A DNA stretch of 64,000 nt from Gordonia paraffinivorans NBRC 108238 (GTDB lineage Bacteria > Actinomycetota > Actinomycetes > Mycobacteriales > Mycobacteriaceae): positions 62,001-126,000 of the forward strand of contig NZ_BAOQ01000006.1 of the NCBI RefSeq assembly GCF_000344155.1. The letters run 5' to 3'. Both the position numbers and the translations under genes were made by a program. The notes below the pieces were generated by a model. That model did not search any database. It had not been told where the DNA came from and saw only the letters and a list, made by a program, of their open reading frames with translations. Shown in pieces: positions 27,339 to 35,811 of the stretch. Position 1 is the stretch's first letter. Each line of letters starts with the position of its first letter.

Positions 27339-28670
27339 GTGTCGTCGGCGGGTCGAGCGCGCCCGCAACCGGCCGCCACCGGGATTCGGCGCCCGAATCC
27401 GGCGGCGTCGAACGGGACGGTGTCGAACGGGACGGCGTCGAACGCGGTGACCGAGCCGATCGGCACCCGCCCGACCCCGGGCCGTGCCCGCCGGCCGGCG
27501 CCGTTGTCCGCCGACCTCGACCTCGACGCGGCGCAGGCCGGCCCCGCAGGGCCGTATGCGACCGGCGGCGGCACCGCCGACCCCATCCCGGCGGCACCGG
27601 AGCAGGAGACCTCGGAACGGACGGCCGACGCCGATGAGCGCGGGCTCCCGATCCTGCCGAACATCCACCGGGTCATCTGGCGCACCATGGTCAAGTCGTT
27701 CGACGACGGCATCATCGGCTGGGCGGCGCAGGCCGCGTTCTGGCAGGCGCTGTCGCTGCCGCCGCTGCTGCTGGGTCTGCTGGGTTCGGTGGGCTATGTG
27801 TCGGGCTGGTTCGGGCCGGACACCGTCGACGTCGTCTACGACCGCATCATCGACTTCGCCGAGCGCACGTTCACCGAGACCGTCGTCGACGACCTCATCA
27901 CGCCGACCGTCGACAGCGTCCTCGGGCGCGGACGCATCGGCTTGATGTCGGTCGGCTTCATCCTGTCGCTGTGGGCCGGGTCGTCGGCGATGTCGTGCTT
28001 CATCGCCTCGATCGCGAAGGCCCACGACCAGCACGAGGTCCGGCATCCGGTGTGGCAGCGGTTCTTCGCGCTGTTCCTCTACATCGGGTTCCTGTTCGTG
28101 GCGGTGTTCCTGCTCCCGCTGGTCGCGCTCGGACCCAACTATCTCCGCAAGATCGTGCCGGAATCGTGGGGCTCGTTCCTCACCACGCTGATCAACTACG
28201 GCTACTTCCCGACCGTCGCGATCCTGCTGCTGCTCGTGCTCACCACCCTGTACCACATGGCACTGCCCGATCCCCTGCCCTGGCATCGGCTCATCGGGGG
28301 CGCCATCGTGGCCGGCGTGTTCTTCTGGGTGGCGAGCTACGTGCTGCGCATCTACCTGACGAAGATCACCGAGGCGGGCGTCTCCTACGGCGCGCTCGCG
28401 ACGCCGATCGCGTTCCTGCTGTTCGCGTTCTCGCTCGGCTTCGGGATCGTCGCGGGCGCCGAGTTCAACGCCGCGGTGCAGCAGTTCTGGCCCGCCAAGG
28501 CCTCCCCGACCACCCGGGTCCGTCACTGGGTGAACTCGCAGACCTCCGACATCACCGATCAGCTCAAGACGATCCCCGACCGCCTCTCGTCGGGACCGAT
28601 CCGTCGCCCGTCGCGCGGCGGCGACGAAACCGGCGACGCCGCCGGCAGGACTGATTCCACCGGCGACTGA
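27339..28670 (+). CDS. YihY/virulence factor BrkB family membrane protein (Rv2707-like)
   Basis: The 443-residue protein has a long disordered N-terminus (1-100, Pro/Ala/Gly/Thr-rich). The YihY core follows (about 105-385) with six membrane helices, including FWQALSLPPLLLGLLG, LFLYIGFLFVAVFLLPLVAL and YGALATPIAFLLFAFSLGF. A basic cytosolic tail ends the protein. Despite the old name RNase BN, the family is not a nuclease; its role is unknown, possibly lipid or envelope transport. The GTG at 27339 is the first start after an in-frame stop near 27250. GTG at 27420 or 27450 is possible, so the N-terminus is uncertain. Confidence 0.82.
   Translation: MSSAGRARPQPAATGIRRPNPAASNGTVSNGTASNAVTEPIGTRPTPGRARRPAPLSADLDLDAAQAGPAGPYATGGGTADPIPAAPEQETSERTADADERGLPILPNIHRVIWRTMVKSFDDGIIGWAAQAAFWQALSLPPLLLGLLGSVGYVSGWFGPDTVDVVYDRIIDFAERTFTETVVDDLITPTVDSVLGRGRIGLMSVGFILSLWAGSSAMSCFIASIAKAHDQHEVRHPVWQRFFALFLYIGFLFVAVFLLPLVALGPNYLRKIVPESWGSFLTTLINYGYFPTVAILLLLVLTTLYHMALPDPLPWHRLIGGAIVAGVFFWVASYVLRIYLTKITEAGVSYGALATPIAFLLFAFSLGFGIVAGAEFNAAVQQFWPAKASPTTRVRHWVNSQTSDITDQLKTIPDRLSSGPIRRPSRGGDETGDAAGRTDSTGD
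27407..27451 (+). repeat. Short tandem repeat in the N-terminal coding region of the YihY gene
   Basis: Three consecutive 15-base units of the form TCGAACGGGACGGNG (the third degenerate) encode S-N-G-T-V/A repeats in the disordered N-terminal segment. Such in-frame repeats can change copy number by slippage. Confidence 0.6.
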
Positions 28671-28692
28671 CCGGCCCCGACGACGTGAGCCG

Positions 28693-28965
28693 TTACTTGC
28701 GGAGCTTGCTGTAGATCTTCTTGCACTTCGGGCACACCGGCGAGCCCGGCTTCGCGGCCCGGGTGACCGGGAAGGTCTCACCGCACAGCGCGACCACGTG
28801 GGTGCCCATCACGGCGCTCTCGGCGATCTTGTCCTTCTTGACGTAGTGGAAGAACTTGGGGCGGTCGTCGTCGCCGGAGTCGGTGGAGTCGGCGTCGGGC
28901 CGCTCGTCGGTCTCGGTGTCGGTCAGCTCGTCGAGATCGGGGCGTTCGATGGTTTCAGTTGCCAT
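28693..28965 (-). CDS. DUF3039 family zinc-ribbon protein (Rv2708c-like)
   Basis: The 90-residue protein has an acidic first half (ETIERPDLDELTDTETDERPDAD). The DUF3039 core FFHYVKKDKIAESAVMGTHVVALCGETFPV is followed by CPKCKKIYSKL. The cysteines in LCGE and VCPKC form a likely zinc ribbon. The ATG at 28965 gives the usual length. The 3' end converges on the YihY gene with 22 bases between them. Function is unknown. Confidence 0.87.
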   Translation of the reverse strand: MATETIERPDLDELTDTETDERPDADSTDSGDDDRPKFFHYVKKDKIAESAVMGTHVVALCGETFPVTRAAKPGSPVCPKCKKIYSKLRK

Positions 28966-29053
28966 TGCTCTATTGTGCGTCACCGGGGAACCGGGAGTGC
29001 ATTCGCCGAACGAAAGTGGGACAGTGGAGACGGTGTTCGAACAAGGGGATTCC

Positions 29054-29539
29054 ATGGACGCGAACGGCCGTCGACCGCACGACACCGAAGACCCCGGGGG
29101 CCAGTGGGGACGGACCGATCGCCCCGACCTCTCCCCCGAGACCTTCCTGATCACCGCCGCCGAGGACTCGCTGGAGGCTCAGCGTCGCGCCCGTGTGCGC
29201 AAGTACCTCATCATGATGTCCGTCCGCGTGCCCGCGCTGGTGATCGCCGGCATCGTCTACAGCGCGACCGGCTCGGGACTGCTGGCCCTGGCGATCGTCG
29301 CGGTGTCGATCCCGCTGCCCTGGATGGCCGTGCTCATCGCCAACGACCGCCCGCCCCGCAAGCGCGGCGAGTCCCCGCACTACATGTACGACCTGCCCCA
29401 CGACGTGCTCGGCCCGCAGTCGCTCTCACGGTCCGGCCGCCTCGACGAGGGGGGTCCGGACCGGACCGCCGAGGACCCGCGCGCGGCCGGACGCGTCATC
29501 GAGGGACAGGTCGTCGATCCCCGGCCGGACGACAACTGA
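29054..29539 (+). CDS. DUF3099 family membrane protein (Rv2709-like)
   Basis: The 161-residue protein has a soluble N-terminus (FLITAAEDSLEAQRRARVRKYL). Two membrane helices follow (MSVRVPALVIAGIVYSATG and LLALAIVAVSIPLPWMAVLIAN), then a cytosolic tail with the conserved RGESPHYMYDLPHD and a charged end. The family is actinobacterial and uncharacterised. The ATG at 29054 has AAGGGGA 6 bases upstream. It precedes sigB by 239 bases, with a stress-type promoter in between, so it is unlikely to share all sigB regulation. Confidence 0.86.
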   Translation: MDANGRRPHDTEDPGGQWGRTDRPDLSPETFLITAAEDSLEAQRRARVRKYLIMMSVRVPALVIAGIVYSATGSGLLALAIVAVSIPLPWMAVLIANDRPPRKRGESPHYMYDLPHDVLGPQSLSRSGRLDEGGPDRTAEDPRAAGRVIEGQVVDPRPDDN

Positions 29540-29717
29540 CGTCCGGGAGCGACTCCGCGATCGACCGGTCCTCCGTGACCGGACGCGGTACCCTCCGCGT
29601 TCCCGCGGGGAGAACATCTCAGCAACTTCTCAGCACCGCGGATCGGACAACGATCCGTCTTCGCAGGTCATCCGCGGGATGACCCAGCCTCCGTCGGGTT
29701 TGCGACGAACCACTTCC

Positions 29718-29744
29718 GGGAACTATCGCCCGCAAGCGGACGTT
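29718..29744 (+). promoter_or_regulatory. ECF-type (SigE/SigH-like) promoter of sigB
   Basis: GGGAACT, a 16-base spacer, then CGTT match the -35/-10 of M. tuberculosis SigE/SigH promoters (GGAAC/GTT class). The predicted start near 29751 leaves a leader of about 28 bases with AGGAGG before the ATG at 29779. The sigB gene of M. tuberculosis is driven by the same promoter class, which supports the call. Confidence 0.75.
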
Positions 29745-29778
29745 GAACCCATTGAACGCACTCAAGTCAGGAGGCCGC

Positions 29779-30801
29779 ATGTCACGCTCGACAGTTGCAC
29801 GTTCGACCCCGACCACCACCACCACCTTCGCCGAGCCGTCCGAGGCCGGCACCCGGCCGGCGATGACGGAGCAGGATCTCGATGCCCAGTCTCCTGCCGC
29901 GGATCTCGTCCGCGTCTATCTGAACGGGATCGGCCGTACCGCACTCCTCAACGCCGAGCAGGAGGTGGAGCTCGCCAAGCAGATCGAGGCCGGTCTCTAC
30001 GCCAAGCACCTCCTCGCGACCAAGAAGCGCCTGTCCGCCGCCAAGAAGCGCGACCTGCAGATCATCGTCCGTGAGGGTGAGGCCGCACGAGCGCATCTTC
30101 TCGAGGCGAACCTCCGCCTCGTGGTCTCGCTGGCCAAGCGCTACACGGGTCGGGGTATGCCGCTGCTCGACCTCATCCAGGAGGGCAACCTGGGTCTGAT
30201 CCGCGCGATGGAGAAGTTCGACTACGCCAAGGGCTTCAAGTTCTCGACCTACGCCACCTGGTGGATTCGTCAGGCCATCACCCGCGGCATGGCCGACCAG
30301 AGCCGCACCATCCGCCTGCCCGTCCACCTCGTCGAGCAGGTCAACAAGCTGGCCCGCATCAAGCGCGAGCTGCACCAGCAGCTCGGCCGCGAGGCCACCG
30401 ACGAGGAACTGGCCAACGAGTCGGGCATCCCGGCGGAGAAGATCGCCGATCTGCTCGACCACAGCCGCGACCCGGTGAGCCTGGACATGCCGGTCGGCAA
30501 CGACGAGGAGGCCCCGCTCGGCGACTTCATCGAGGACGCCGAGGCCACCTCCGCCGAGAACGCGGTCATCGCCGGTCTCCTGCACTCCGACATCCGGGCG
30601 GTCCTCGCGACCCTCGACGAGCGCGAGCAGCAGGTCATCCGGATGCGCTACGGCCTCGACGACGGGCAGCCGCGCACCCTCGACCAGATCGGCCGCATGT
30701 TCGGCCTGTCGCGCGAGCGCGTCCGCCAGATCGAGCGCGAGGTGATGGGCAAGCTGCGCGCCGGCGAGCGTGCCGAACGTCTCCGCGCCTACGCCAGCTG
30801 A
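29779..30801 (+). CDS. sigB: Group 2 sigma factor SigB
   Basis: SigB is a primary-like sigma factor used in stress and stationary phase. The 340-residue protein lacks the long N-terminal extension of SigA but keeps regions 1.2 ([16 protein letters not shown]), 2 ([19 protein letters not shown]), 3 and 4 ([21 protein letters not shown]). The ATG at 29779 follows AGGAGG; an earlier ATG at 29743 would overlap the -10 element and is excluded. Regulation by an ECF sigma factor is indicated by the upstream promoter. It converges on the GNAT/acyl-CoA ligase gene with 27 bases between stops. Confidence 0.96.
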   Translation: MSRSTVARSTPTTTTTFAEPSEAGTRPAMTEQDLDAQSPAADLVRVYLNGIGRTALLNAEQEVELAKQIEAGLYAKHLLATKKRLSAAKKRDLQIIVREGEAARAHLLEANLRLVVSLAKRYTGRGMPLLDLIQEGNLGLIRAMEKFDYAKGFKFSTYATWWIRQAITRGMADQSRTIRLPVHLVEQVNKLARIKRELHQQLGREATDEELANESGIPAEKIADLLDHSRDPVSLDMPVGNDEEAPLGDFIEDAEATSAENAVIAGLLHSDIRAVLATLDEREQQVIRMRYGLDDGQPRTLDQIGRMFGLSRERVRQIEREVMGKLRAGERAERLRAYAS

Positions 30802-30828
30802 CCCTCACCCCGCCGGGGTTCTCCCCGC

Positions 30829-33693
30829 CTAGTTGAGCCGTCTCGGCCCGGTGTCCCGCCTGTCGGGCACCGGGCCGACGCGTACCTGCGCGTTCAGCAC
30901 CGACGCCCCGTCGACCGACGCGAGGATCGGATCGCACAGCACCTCGCGCACCTCGGGGATGTCGTCGACCAGGGTCGAGATCCGCAGCAGCAGGTCGACG
31001 AGCGCCTCCTTGTCGGCCGGCTCCTCTCCCCGGTATCCCGCCAGCAGCGGCGACGACCGCGGCTCGTCGATCAGCTCCCGGGCGTCGAGCTCGGCGAGCG
31101 GGATCGCCCGGTAGCCGTGGTCGCCGAGGAGTTCGAAGGTGCGTCCGGACAACCCGAACGAGATGACCGACCCGAACGACTGGTCGTCGCGGACCCGGAT
31201 GACCGTGCCGACGCCCTTCGGCGCCATCTTCTGCACGTGCAGCACCTCGTCGCCGGTCAGTTCGCGCAGCTCGGCGAACGCGTTGACGACGGCGGTGGCG
31301 TCCGGGAGGTCGAGACGGGCGCCCTCGCGGTCGAGGCGGCCCCGCCACTTGGACGACGTCGCCTTCACCGCCACGGGGAACCCGAGTTCGCGGGCCGCCG
31401 CCGACGCCTCGTGCATCGTGGTGACCTCGCGGAACGGGACCACGCCGATCCCGTACCAGCGCAACAGTTTCGCCGAGTCCACCGCGGACAGCTGCCGTTC
31501 CGCGGTGCGGGCCCCGTCCACGTGCCCGTCGGGCGCGGCCATGGCCTCGCGCACGAACATGCGCGCGGCCTCGGGGTCGGTGCCCTCGGGCCGGTGGATC
31601 TCCGACTCCGGGCGCATACGCCACTTCGCGTACTGCCAGGCCCGCGCCAGCGAGGTCGCCGCGCGCTCGGGGCTGGCGTACGACGGGATCGACCCGCGCT
31701 CGGGCAGGCCGTTCGGCCCGGGCTTGGTGAGGCCGGGCGGGATGCCGTCGACGGCGAGGAAGGTCGTCACGATGGGCTTGGCGCCGTCGGCGTCGGGGAT
31801 GTTCGCCGCGGCCACCAGCGCCCGCGCGTGCCAGTCGGCGTCGACCGCCACCGGCGGGACGAACACGACCACGATCGAGTCCACGCCGGGGTCGCGCATC
31901 GCCGCCGAGACCGCGTCCTCGAACTGCTCCTCGGTGGCGCCCGCACCGAGGTCTACGGTGTCGACGACCTCGAGTCCCCCGCTGCGGGCGGTGTCGGCGG
32001 CCAGGCTGCCGAGCACCGAGGAGTTGCCGATGATGCGGACGCGCGGACCGCGCGGCAACGGCTGATAGGCGAATAGCGCTGCGCAGTCGAAGAGTTCGGG
32101 GATCGTCTCGACCTGGATGACGCCGGCCTGCTCGAGCATCATGCGCGCGATCTCGTCGTCGAAGTTGGCGGCGGCGCGCGCCTTGCGCACCGGGCTCATC
32201 GCACCCTTGCCCGACTTGACCGCGATGATCGGCTTGGACCGGGAGACGCGCCGCGAGATGCGGGAGAACTTGCGCGGGTTACCGAAGCTCTCGAGGTAGA
32301 GCAGGATCACGTCGGTGGACGCGTCGCTGTCCCAGTACTGCAGCACGTCGTTGCCGGAGACGTCGGCGCGGTTGCCGGCAGAGACGAAGGTCGACAGGCC
32401 GATCTGGCGCCGTGCGGCGGTGTCGAGGATCGCGATGCCCAGGGCGCCGGACTGGCAGAAGAAGCCGACGCGCCCGGCGGCCGGGATGTGCGGGGCCAGG
32501 GTGGCGTTCAGCGCGATCTCCGGGTCGTTGTTGGCCACGCCGAGCGCGTTGGGACCCACCAGGCGCATGCCGTGCTCGCGCACCTGGGCGACGAGGCGCC
32601 GCTCGTTCTCCAGACCCTCCTGCTCGCCGGAGTCGCCGAAGCCCGACGAGACCACGACGAGGGTGCGCACGCCCTTGACCAGACAGTCGTCGAGCACGTC
32701 GTCGACTTGGGACGCGGGCACCGCGACCACCGCGAGGTCGACGGGGTCGGGGATGTCGCGCACGGTCTCGTAGGCGCGGATGCCGCGCACCGACGGCGGG
32801 CGCGGCCGCACCCGACGCTGTCGCGGGGACACCGACGCGACCGATCCGTGACCGCGGCGCCTCGGGTCCTCTCCCTCCTCGACGCGGGCGGGGCCGTTGA
32901 CCGGGAACACCGGACCGGTGAACCCGCCGGCGATGATGTTGGCCAGCAACGCGTTTCCGACCTTCTTCGGGTCGGTCGACGCGCCGATGACGGCCACCGA
33001 GGCCGGGCGCAGCAGGTTGGCGACGCTGCGGGCCTCGGACGCGCGCTCGCGTGCGTTGCGCACCGACAGCAGGGCCTCGGTGGGATCGATGGTGAACTCC
33101 ACGTGCACGGTGGAGCCGTCGAAGCTGCGCGACAGCTGGTAGCCCGCGTCGCGGAAGACCGCCACCATGTTCGGGTTCTCGCTGAGGACTTCGGCCTCGA
33201 AGCGGGTGAAGCCGTTCTCGGCGGCGGCGCCGGCGAGGTGCTCGAGCAGGATGGGGCCGAGCCCGCGTCCCTGGTGTTCGTCGGCGATGACGAAGGCGAC
33301 CTCGGCGGACTCGGGCTTACCCTCGGAGGCGAGTCCCTCGTAGATGCCCATGCCGATCATCTCGCCGCCCAGCATCGCGACGATCGCCACGCGCTGCTTG
33401 TGGTCGACGGTGGTCATCCGGGCCACCTCGCGCGGCGGCAGGGTCGGCGTCGGACCGAAATACCGCATGTAGCGGGTGCGTTCGGAGAGCTTGGAGTGGA
33501 ACTCGACGAGCCGTTCGGCGTCGTCGGGGACGATCGGACGCAGGTGGACCACGCCGCCGTCGGCGGCCAGCACGTCCGCGATCCAATGTCGCGGATAGTC
33601 CCACGCCTCGCGCGGTTCGGGCTTGTCGGCCGTCGCCTGCGCGGTGGACGCGGAATCGGACTTCGGCGGGGTCGGGGCGTCCTTGTCAGTCAC
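30829..33693 (-). CDS. GNAT protein acetyltransferase fused to degenerate ADP-forming acyl-CoA ligase (Pat-like)
   Basis: The 954-residue fusion has an N-terminal GNAT domain (about 45-205, acetyl-CoA loop EHQGRGLGPILL), a CoA-binding domain (about 225-405), a succinyl-CoA-ligase-like part (405-690) and an ATP-grasp-like C-terminus (about 715-945). This order matches the Streptomyces-type Pat lysine acetyltransferases, which inactivate acyl-CoA synthetases. The ligase half lacks the SHTGA catalytic histidine (AAANFDDE at about 508-514), and ATP-grasp motifs are degraded, so it is probably a sensor rather than a ligase. An Arg-rich insertion occupies about 271-305. GTG at 33693 follows GGAGG and overlaps the acuC end by 8 bases. 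Confidence 0.88.
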   Translation of the reverse strand: MTDKDAPTPPKSDSASTAQATADKPEPREAWDYPRHWIADVLAADGGVVHLRPIVPDDAERLVEFHSKLSERTRYMRYFGPTPTLPPREVARMTTVDHKQRVAIVAMLGGEMIGMGIYEGLASEGKPESAEVAFVIADEHQGRGLGPILLEHLAGAAAENGFTRFEAEVLSENPNMVAVFRDAGYQLSRSFDGSTVHVEFTIDPTEALLSVRNARERASEARSVANLLRPASVAVIGASTDPKKVGNALLANIIAGGFTGPVFPVNGPARVEEGEDPRRRGHGSVASVSPRQRRVRPRPPSVRGIRAYETVRDIPDPVDLAVVAVPASQVDDVLDDCLVKGVRTLVVVSSGFGDSGEQEGLENERRLVAQVREHGMRLVGPNALGVANNDPEIALNATLAPHIPAAGRVGFFCQSGALGIAILDTAARRQIGLSTFVSAGNRADVSGNDVLQYWDSDASTDVILLYLESFGNPRKFSRISRRVSRSKPIIAVKSGKGAMSPVRKARAAANFDDEIARMMLEQAGVIQVETIPELFDCAALFAYQPLPRGPRVRIIGNSSVLGSLAADTARSGGLEVVDTVDLGAGATEEQFEDAVSAAMRDPGVDSIVVVFVPPVAVDADWHARALVAAANIPDADGAKPIVTTFLAVDGIPPGLTKPGPNGLPERGSIPSYASPERAATSLARAWQYAKWRMRPESEIHRPEGTDPEAARMFVREAMAAPDGHVDGARTAERQLSAVDSAKLLRWYGIGVVPFREVTTMHEASAAARELGFPVAVKATSSKWRGRLDREGARLDLPDATAVVNAFAELRELTGDEVLHVQKMAPKGVGTVIRVRDDQSFGSVISFGLSGRTFELLGDHGYRAIPLAELDARELIDEPRSSPLLAGYRGEEPADKEALVDLLLRISTLVDDIPEVREVLCDPILASVDGASVLNAQVRVGPVPDRRDTGPRRLN

Positions 33694-34939
33694 GTGGATC
33701 CTCCGGGTCGAGACCGTGCAGAGGGTACACCGCACGGCGCGTCGACAGGATCGCACGATCGGTCTGTCGCTGTGAGGTCGCGCTCACCCCCTCCGGCGGC
33801 TCCTGCCCGGCGTCTCCGTCCCACGGCTGGAAGTCGACGTCGCCGCCGTCGCCCATGACCCGCTCGGGCGGGCGCGCATAGTCCGTGTGGACCTGGGTGG
33901 CGATCTGTTCTGCTGTGGCACACCAGGATTCGTCGATCTCGGTGGTGACGTCGATCTCCCGGCCGAGCGCGACGCCGAGCAGGTGCGTCCAGCTGCGCGG
34001 CACGACGTTGACGACGCCGTAGCCACCGCCGCCGACGGCGATCCACCGTCCCTCGCAGTATTTGTCGGCAAGATCACGCATCGCGATCATCGCCGCGCGC
34101 TGGCCCTCCACGGTGAGCGAGAGGTCGGTGAGCGGGTCGGCGCGATGACTGTCGGCGCCGCACTGGCTGACGATGATCTGGGGCTTGAAGTCCGCGATCA
34201 ACGACGGGACGACGGCGTGGAACGCACGCAGCCACAGGCGGTCCTCGGTGTTGGGCATGAGCGCGAGGTTGACCGCGGTGCCCTGCGCGTCGCCGTCGCC
34301 GATCTCCGTCGGCCAGCCGGTGCCCGGCCACAGGGTCGCCGGGTGCTGGTGCAGCGAGACGGTCATCACGCGCGGGTCGGCGGCGAACTCCACCTGCACC
34401 CCGTCGCCGTGGTGGGCGTCGACGTCGATGTAGGCGATGCGGTCGAAACCCTGGTCGAGCAGGTACCGGATGGCGATGGCGCAGTCGTTGTAGATGCAGA
34501 ACCCCGCGGCGCGGGCCTTCATCGCGTGGTGCATGCCGCCGCCGATGTTGACCGCGCGGGTGGCCGCTCCCGTGGCGACGGCCTGCGCAGCGGCCAGGGT
34601 GCCGCCGACGAGCAGTCGCGCGGCCTCGTGCATCCCGGCGAAGACCGGGTTGTCGGCGTCGCCGAGCCCGAAGAGCCGTTCGAGGAGCGGCCCGGACAGC
34701 GATGCCGTTCCCGAGCCGACCGCGCGGACGGCGTCGATGTAGTCGCGGGTGTGCACGACGGTGAGGGCGTCGTCGTCGATGTTCTTCGGCGGCAGCGTCT
34801 CGATGCCGTCGAGGACTCCCAGGCTCTGAGCGAGGGTCATCGTCAGGGCCAGCCGCACCGGGTTCATGGGATGGGTGTGGGCCCATCGATAGGAGAGGAA
34901 GTCCTCGCTCCAGATGACGGCCGTGGAAATATCGCTCAC
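33686..34939 (-). CDS. acuC: AcuC-type class I/II-like lysine deacetylase
   Basis: AcuC is a zinc-dependent deacetylase; in Bacillus it removes acetyl groups from acetyl-CoA synthetase. The 417-residue protein has the histidine pair H137/H138 (GGGMHHA) and metal ligands D174 and H176 (DVDAHHGDG) and D263 (CGADSH). The C-terminal glycine loop is GGGGYG. All catalytic positions are present. The GTG at 34939 is 6 bases from a TAGCCT -10 on the minus strand, suggesting a leaderless message. Its end overlaps the Pat-like gene by 8 bases, so eraser and writer are co-translated. The last 60 residues are disordered. Confidence 0.92.
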   Translation of the reverse strand: MSDISTAVIWSEDFLSYRWAHTHPMNPVRLALTMTLAQSLGVLDGIETLPPKNIDDDALTVVHTRDYIDAVRAVGSGTASLSGPLLERLFGLGDADNPVFAGMHEAARLLVGGTLAAAQAVATGAATRAVNIGGGMHHAMKARAAGFCIYNDCAIAIRYLLDQGFDRIAYIDVDAHHGDGVQVEFAADPRVMTVSLHQHPATLWPGTGWPTEIGDGDAQGTAVNLALMPNTEDRLWLRAFHAVVPSLIADFKPQIIVSQCGADSHRADPLTDLSLTVEGQRAAMIAMRDLADKYCEGRWIAVGGGGYGVVNVVPRSWTHLLGVALGREIDVTTEIDESWCATAEQIATQVHTDYARPPERVMGDGGDVDFQPWDGDAGQEPPEGVSATSQRQTDRAILSTRRAVYPLHGLDPEDPRD

Positions 34940-34945
34940 GCCTTC

Positions 34946-34951
34946 AGGCTA
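34946..34951 (-). promoter_or_regulatory. -10 element (TAGCCT) of the acuC-pat operon
   Basis: The hexamer reads TAGCCT on the minus strand and ends 6 bases from the acuC GTG, the spacing seen for other putative leaderless genes in this window. Confidence 0.4.
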
Positions 34952-35066
34952 GTGGTTCACCTCGCAGCCGGGGCATCGGTGTCACATCCCGCACACCCCG
35001 GTACGGTCAGGGGTGAGGCACGCGTCGCCGGCACTCAGCGTCCGAGGTCACCCGGGGTGCGCAGGG

Positions 35067-35072
35067 TAATCT
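35067..35072 (+). promoter_or_regulatory. -10 element (TAATCT) of ideR
   Basis: TAATCT sits 27 bases before the GTG of ideR, placing transcription start near 35079 and leaving room for the GAAAGGGA ribosome-binding site at 35083-35090. No clear -35 is visible. Confidence 0.5.
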
Positions 35073-35099
35073 GGGCGGAGACGAAAGGGATTGGGCACA

Positions 35100-35795
35100 G
35101 TGAACGATCTGGTTGACACCACCGAGATGTACCTGCGGACGATCTACGACCTCGAAGAGGAAGGCATCGTGCCGCTGCGGGCGCGTATCGCCGAGCGCCT
35201 GGACCAGAGCGGTCCCACCGTGTCCCAGACCGTCGCCCGGATGGAACGCGACGGACTCCTCCGGGTGGCCGGCGACCGTCACCTCGAACTCACCGAACGG
35301 GGCCGTTCGCTGGCGATCGCGGTCATGCGCAAGCACCGCCTGGCCGAGCGCCTGCTGGTCGACATCATCGGCATGCCCTGGGATCAGGTCCACGAGGAGG
35401 CCTGCCGCTGGGAGCACGTGATGAGCGAGAACGTCGAGCGCCGACTGCTCGCCGTCCTCGACTACCCGACGACGTCGCCGTACGGGAACCCGATCCCGGG
35501 CCTGGATCTGCTGGGCGTGGAACTCTCCCCGACCGACGACGGCGCCACCCGCGTCGCCGAGCTCCCGCCGGGCGACACCGTGGCCGTGATCATCCGGCGC
35601 CTATCGGAGCACGTGCAGTCCGACCCGTCGCTCATCGCGCAGCTGCGCGAGGCCGGCGTGGTGCCGAACGCCCGTGTCACCGTGACCAACCAGGCCGGCA
35701 CGATCACCATCAACACCCCGGGCCACGAGGGCCTGGAGCTCTCCCCGGACATGGCGCACTCGGTGTTCGTGGAAAAGGTCGTCGAGAAGGTCTAG
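35100..35795 (+). CDS. ideR: Iron-dependent transcriptional repressor IdeR (DtxR family)
   Basis: IdeR binds Fe2+ and represses siderophore and iron-uptake genes while activating iron storage. The 231-residue protein has the N-terminal winged helix, the dimerisation domain and an SH3-like C-terminal domain. Metal ligands are all conserved at the numbering of M. tuberculosis IdeR: M10, C102, E105 and H106 (site 2) and H79, E83 and H98 (site 1). The GTG at 35100 (MNDLVDTTEM) matches the known start; a TTG 9 bases upstream is not needed. It lies close to sigB as in mycobacteria, but with acuC-pat inserted between. Confidence 0.97.
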   Translation: MNDLVDTTEMYLRTIYDLEEEGIVPLRARIAERLDQSGPTVSQTVARMERDGLLRVAGDRHLELTERGRSLAIAVMRKHRLAERLLVDIIGMPWDQVHEEACRWEHVMSENVERRLLAVLDYPTTSPYGNPIPGLDLLGVELSPTDDGATRVAELPPGDTVAVIIRRLSEHVQSDPSLIAQLREAGVVPNARVTVTNQAGTITINTPGHEGLELSPDMAHSVFVEKVVEKV

Positions 35796-35811
35796 TCGAG
35801 ACCTCCGCCGA

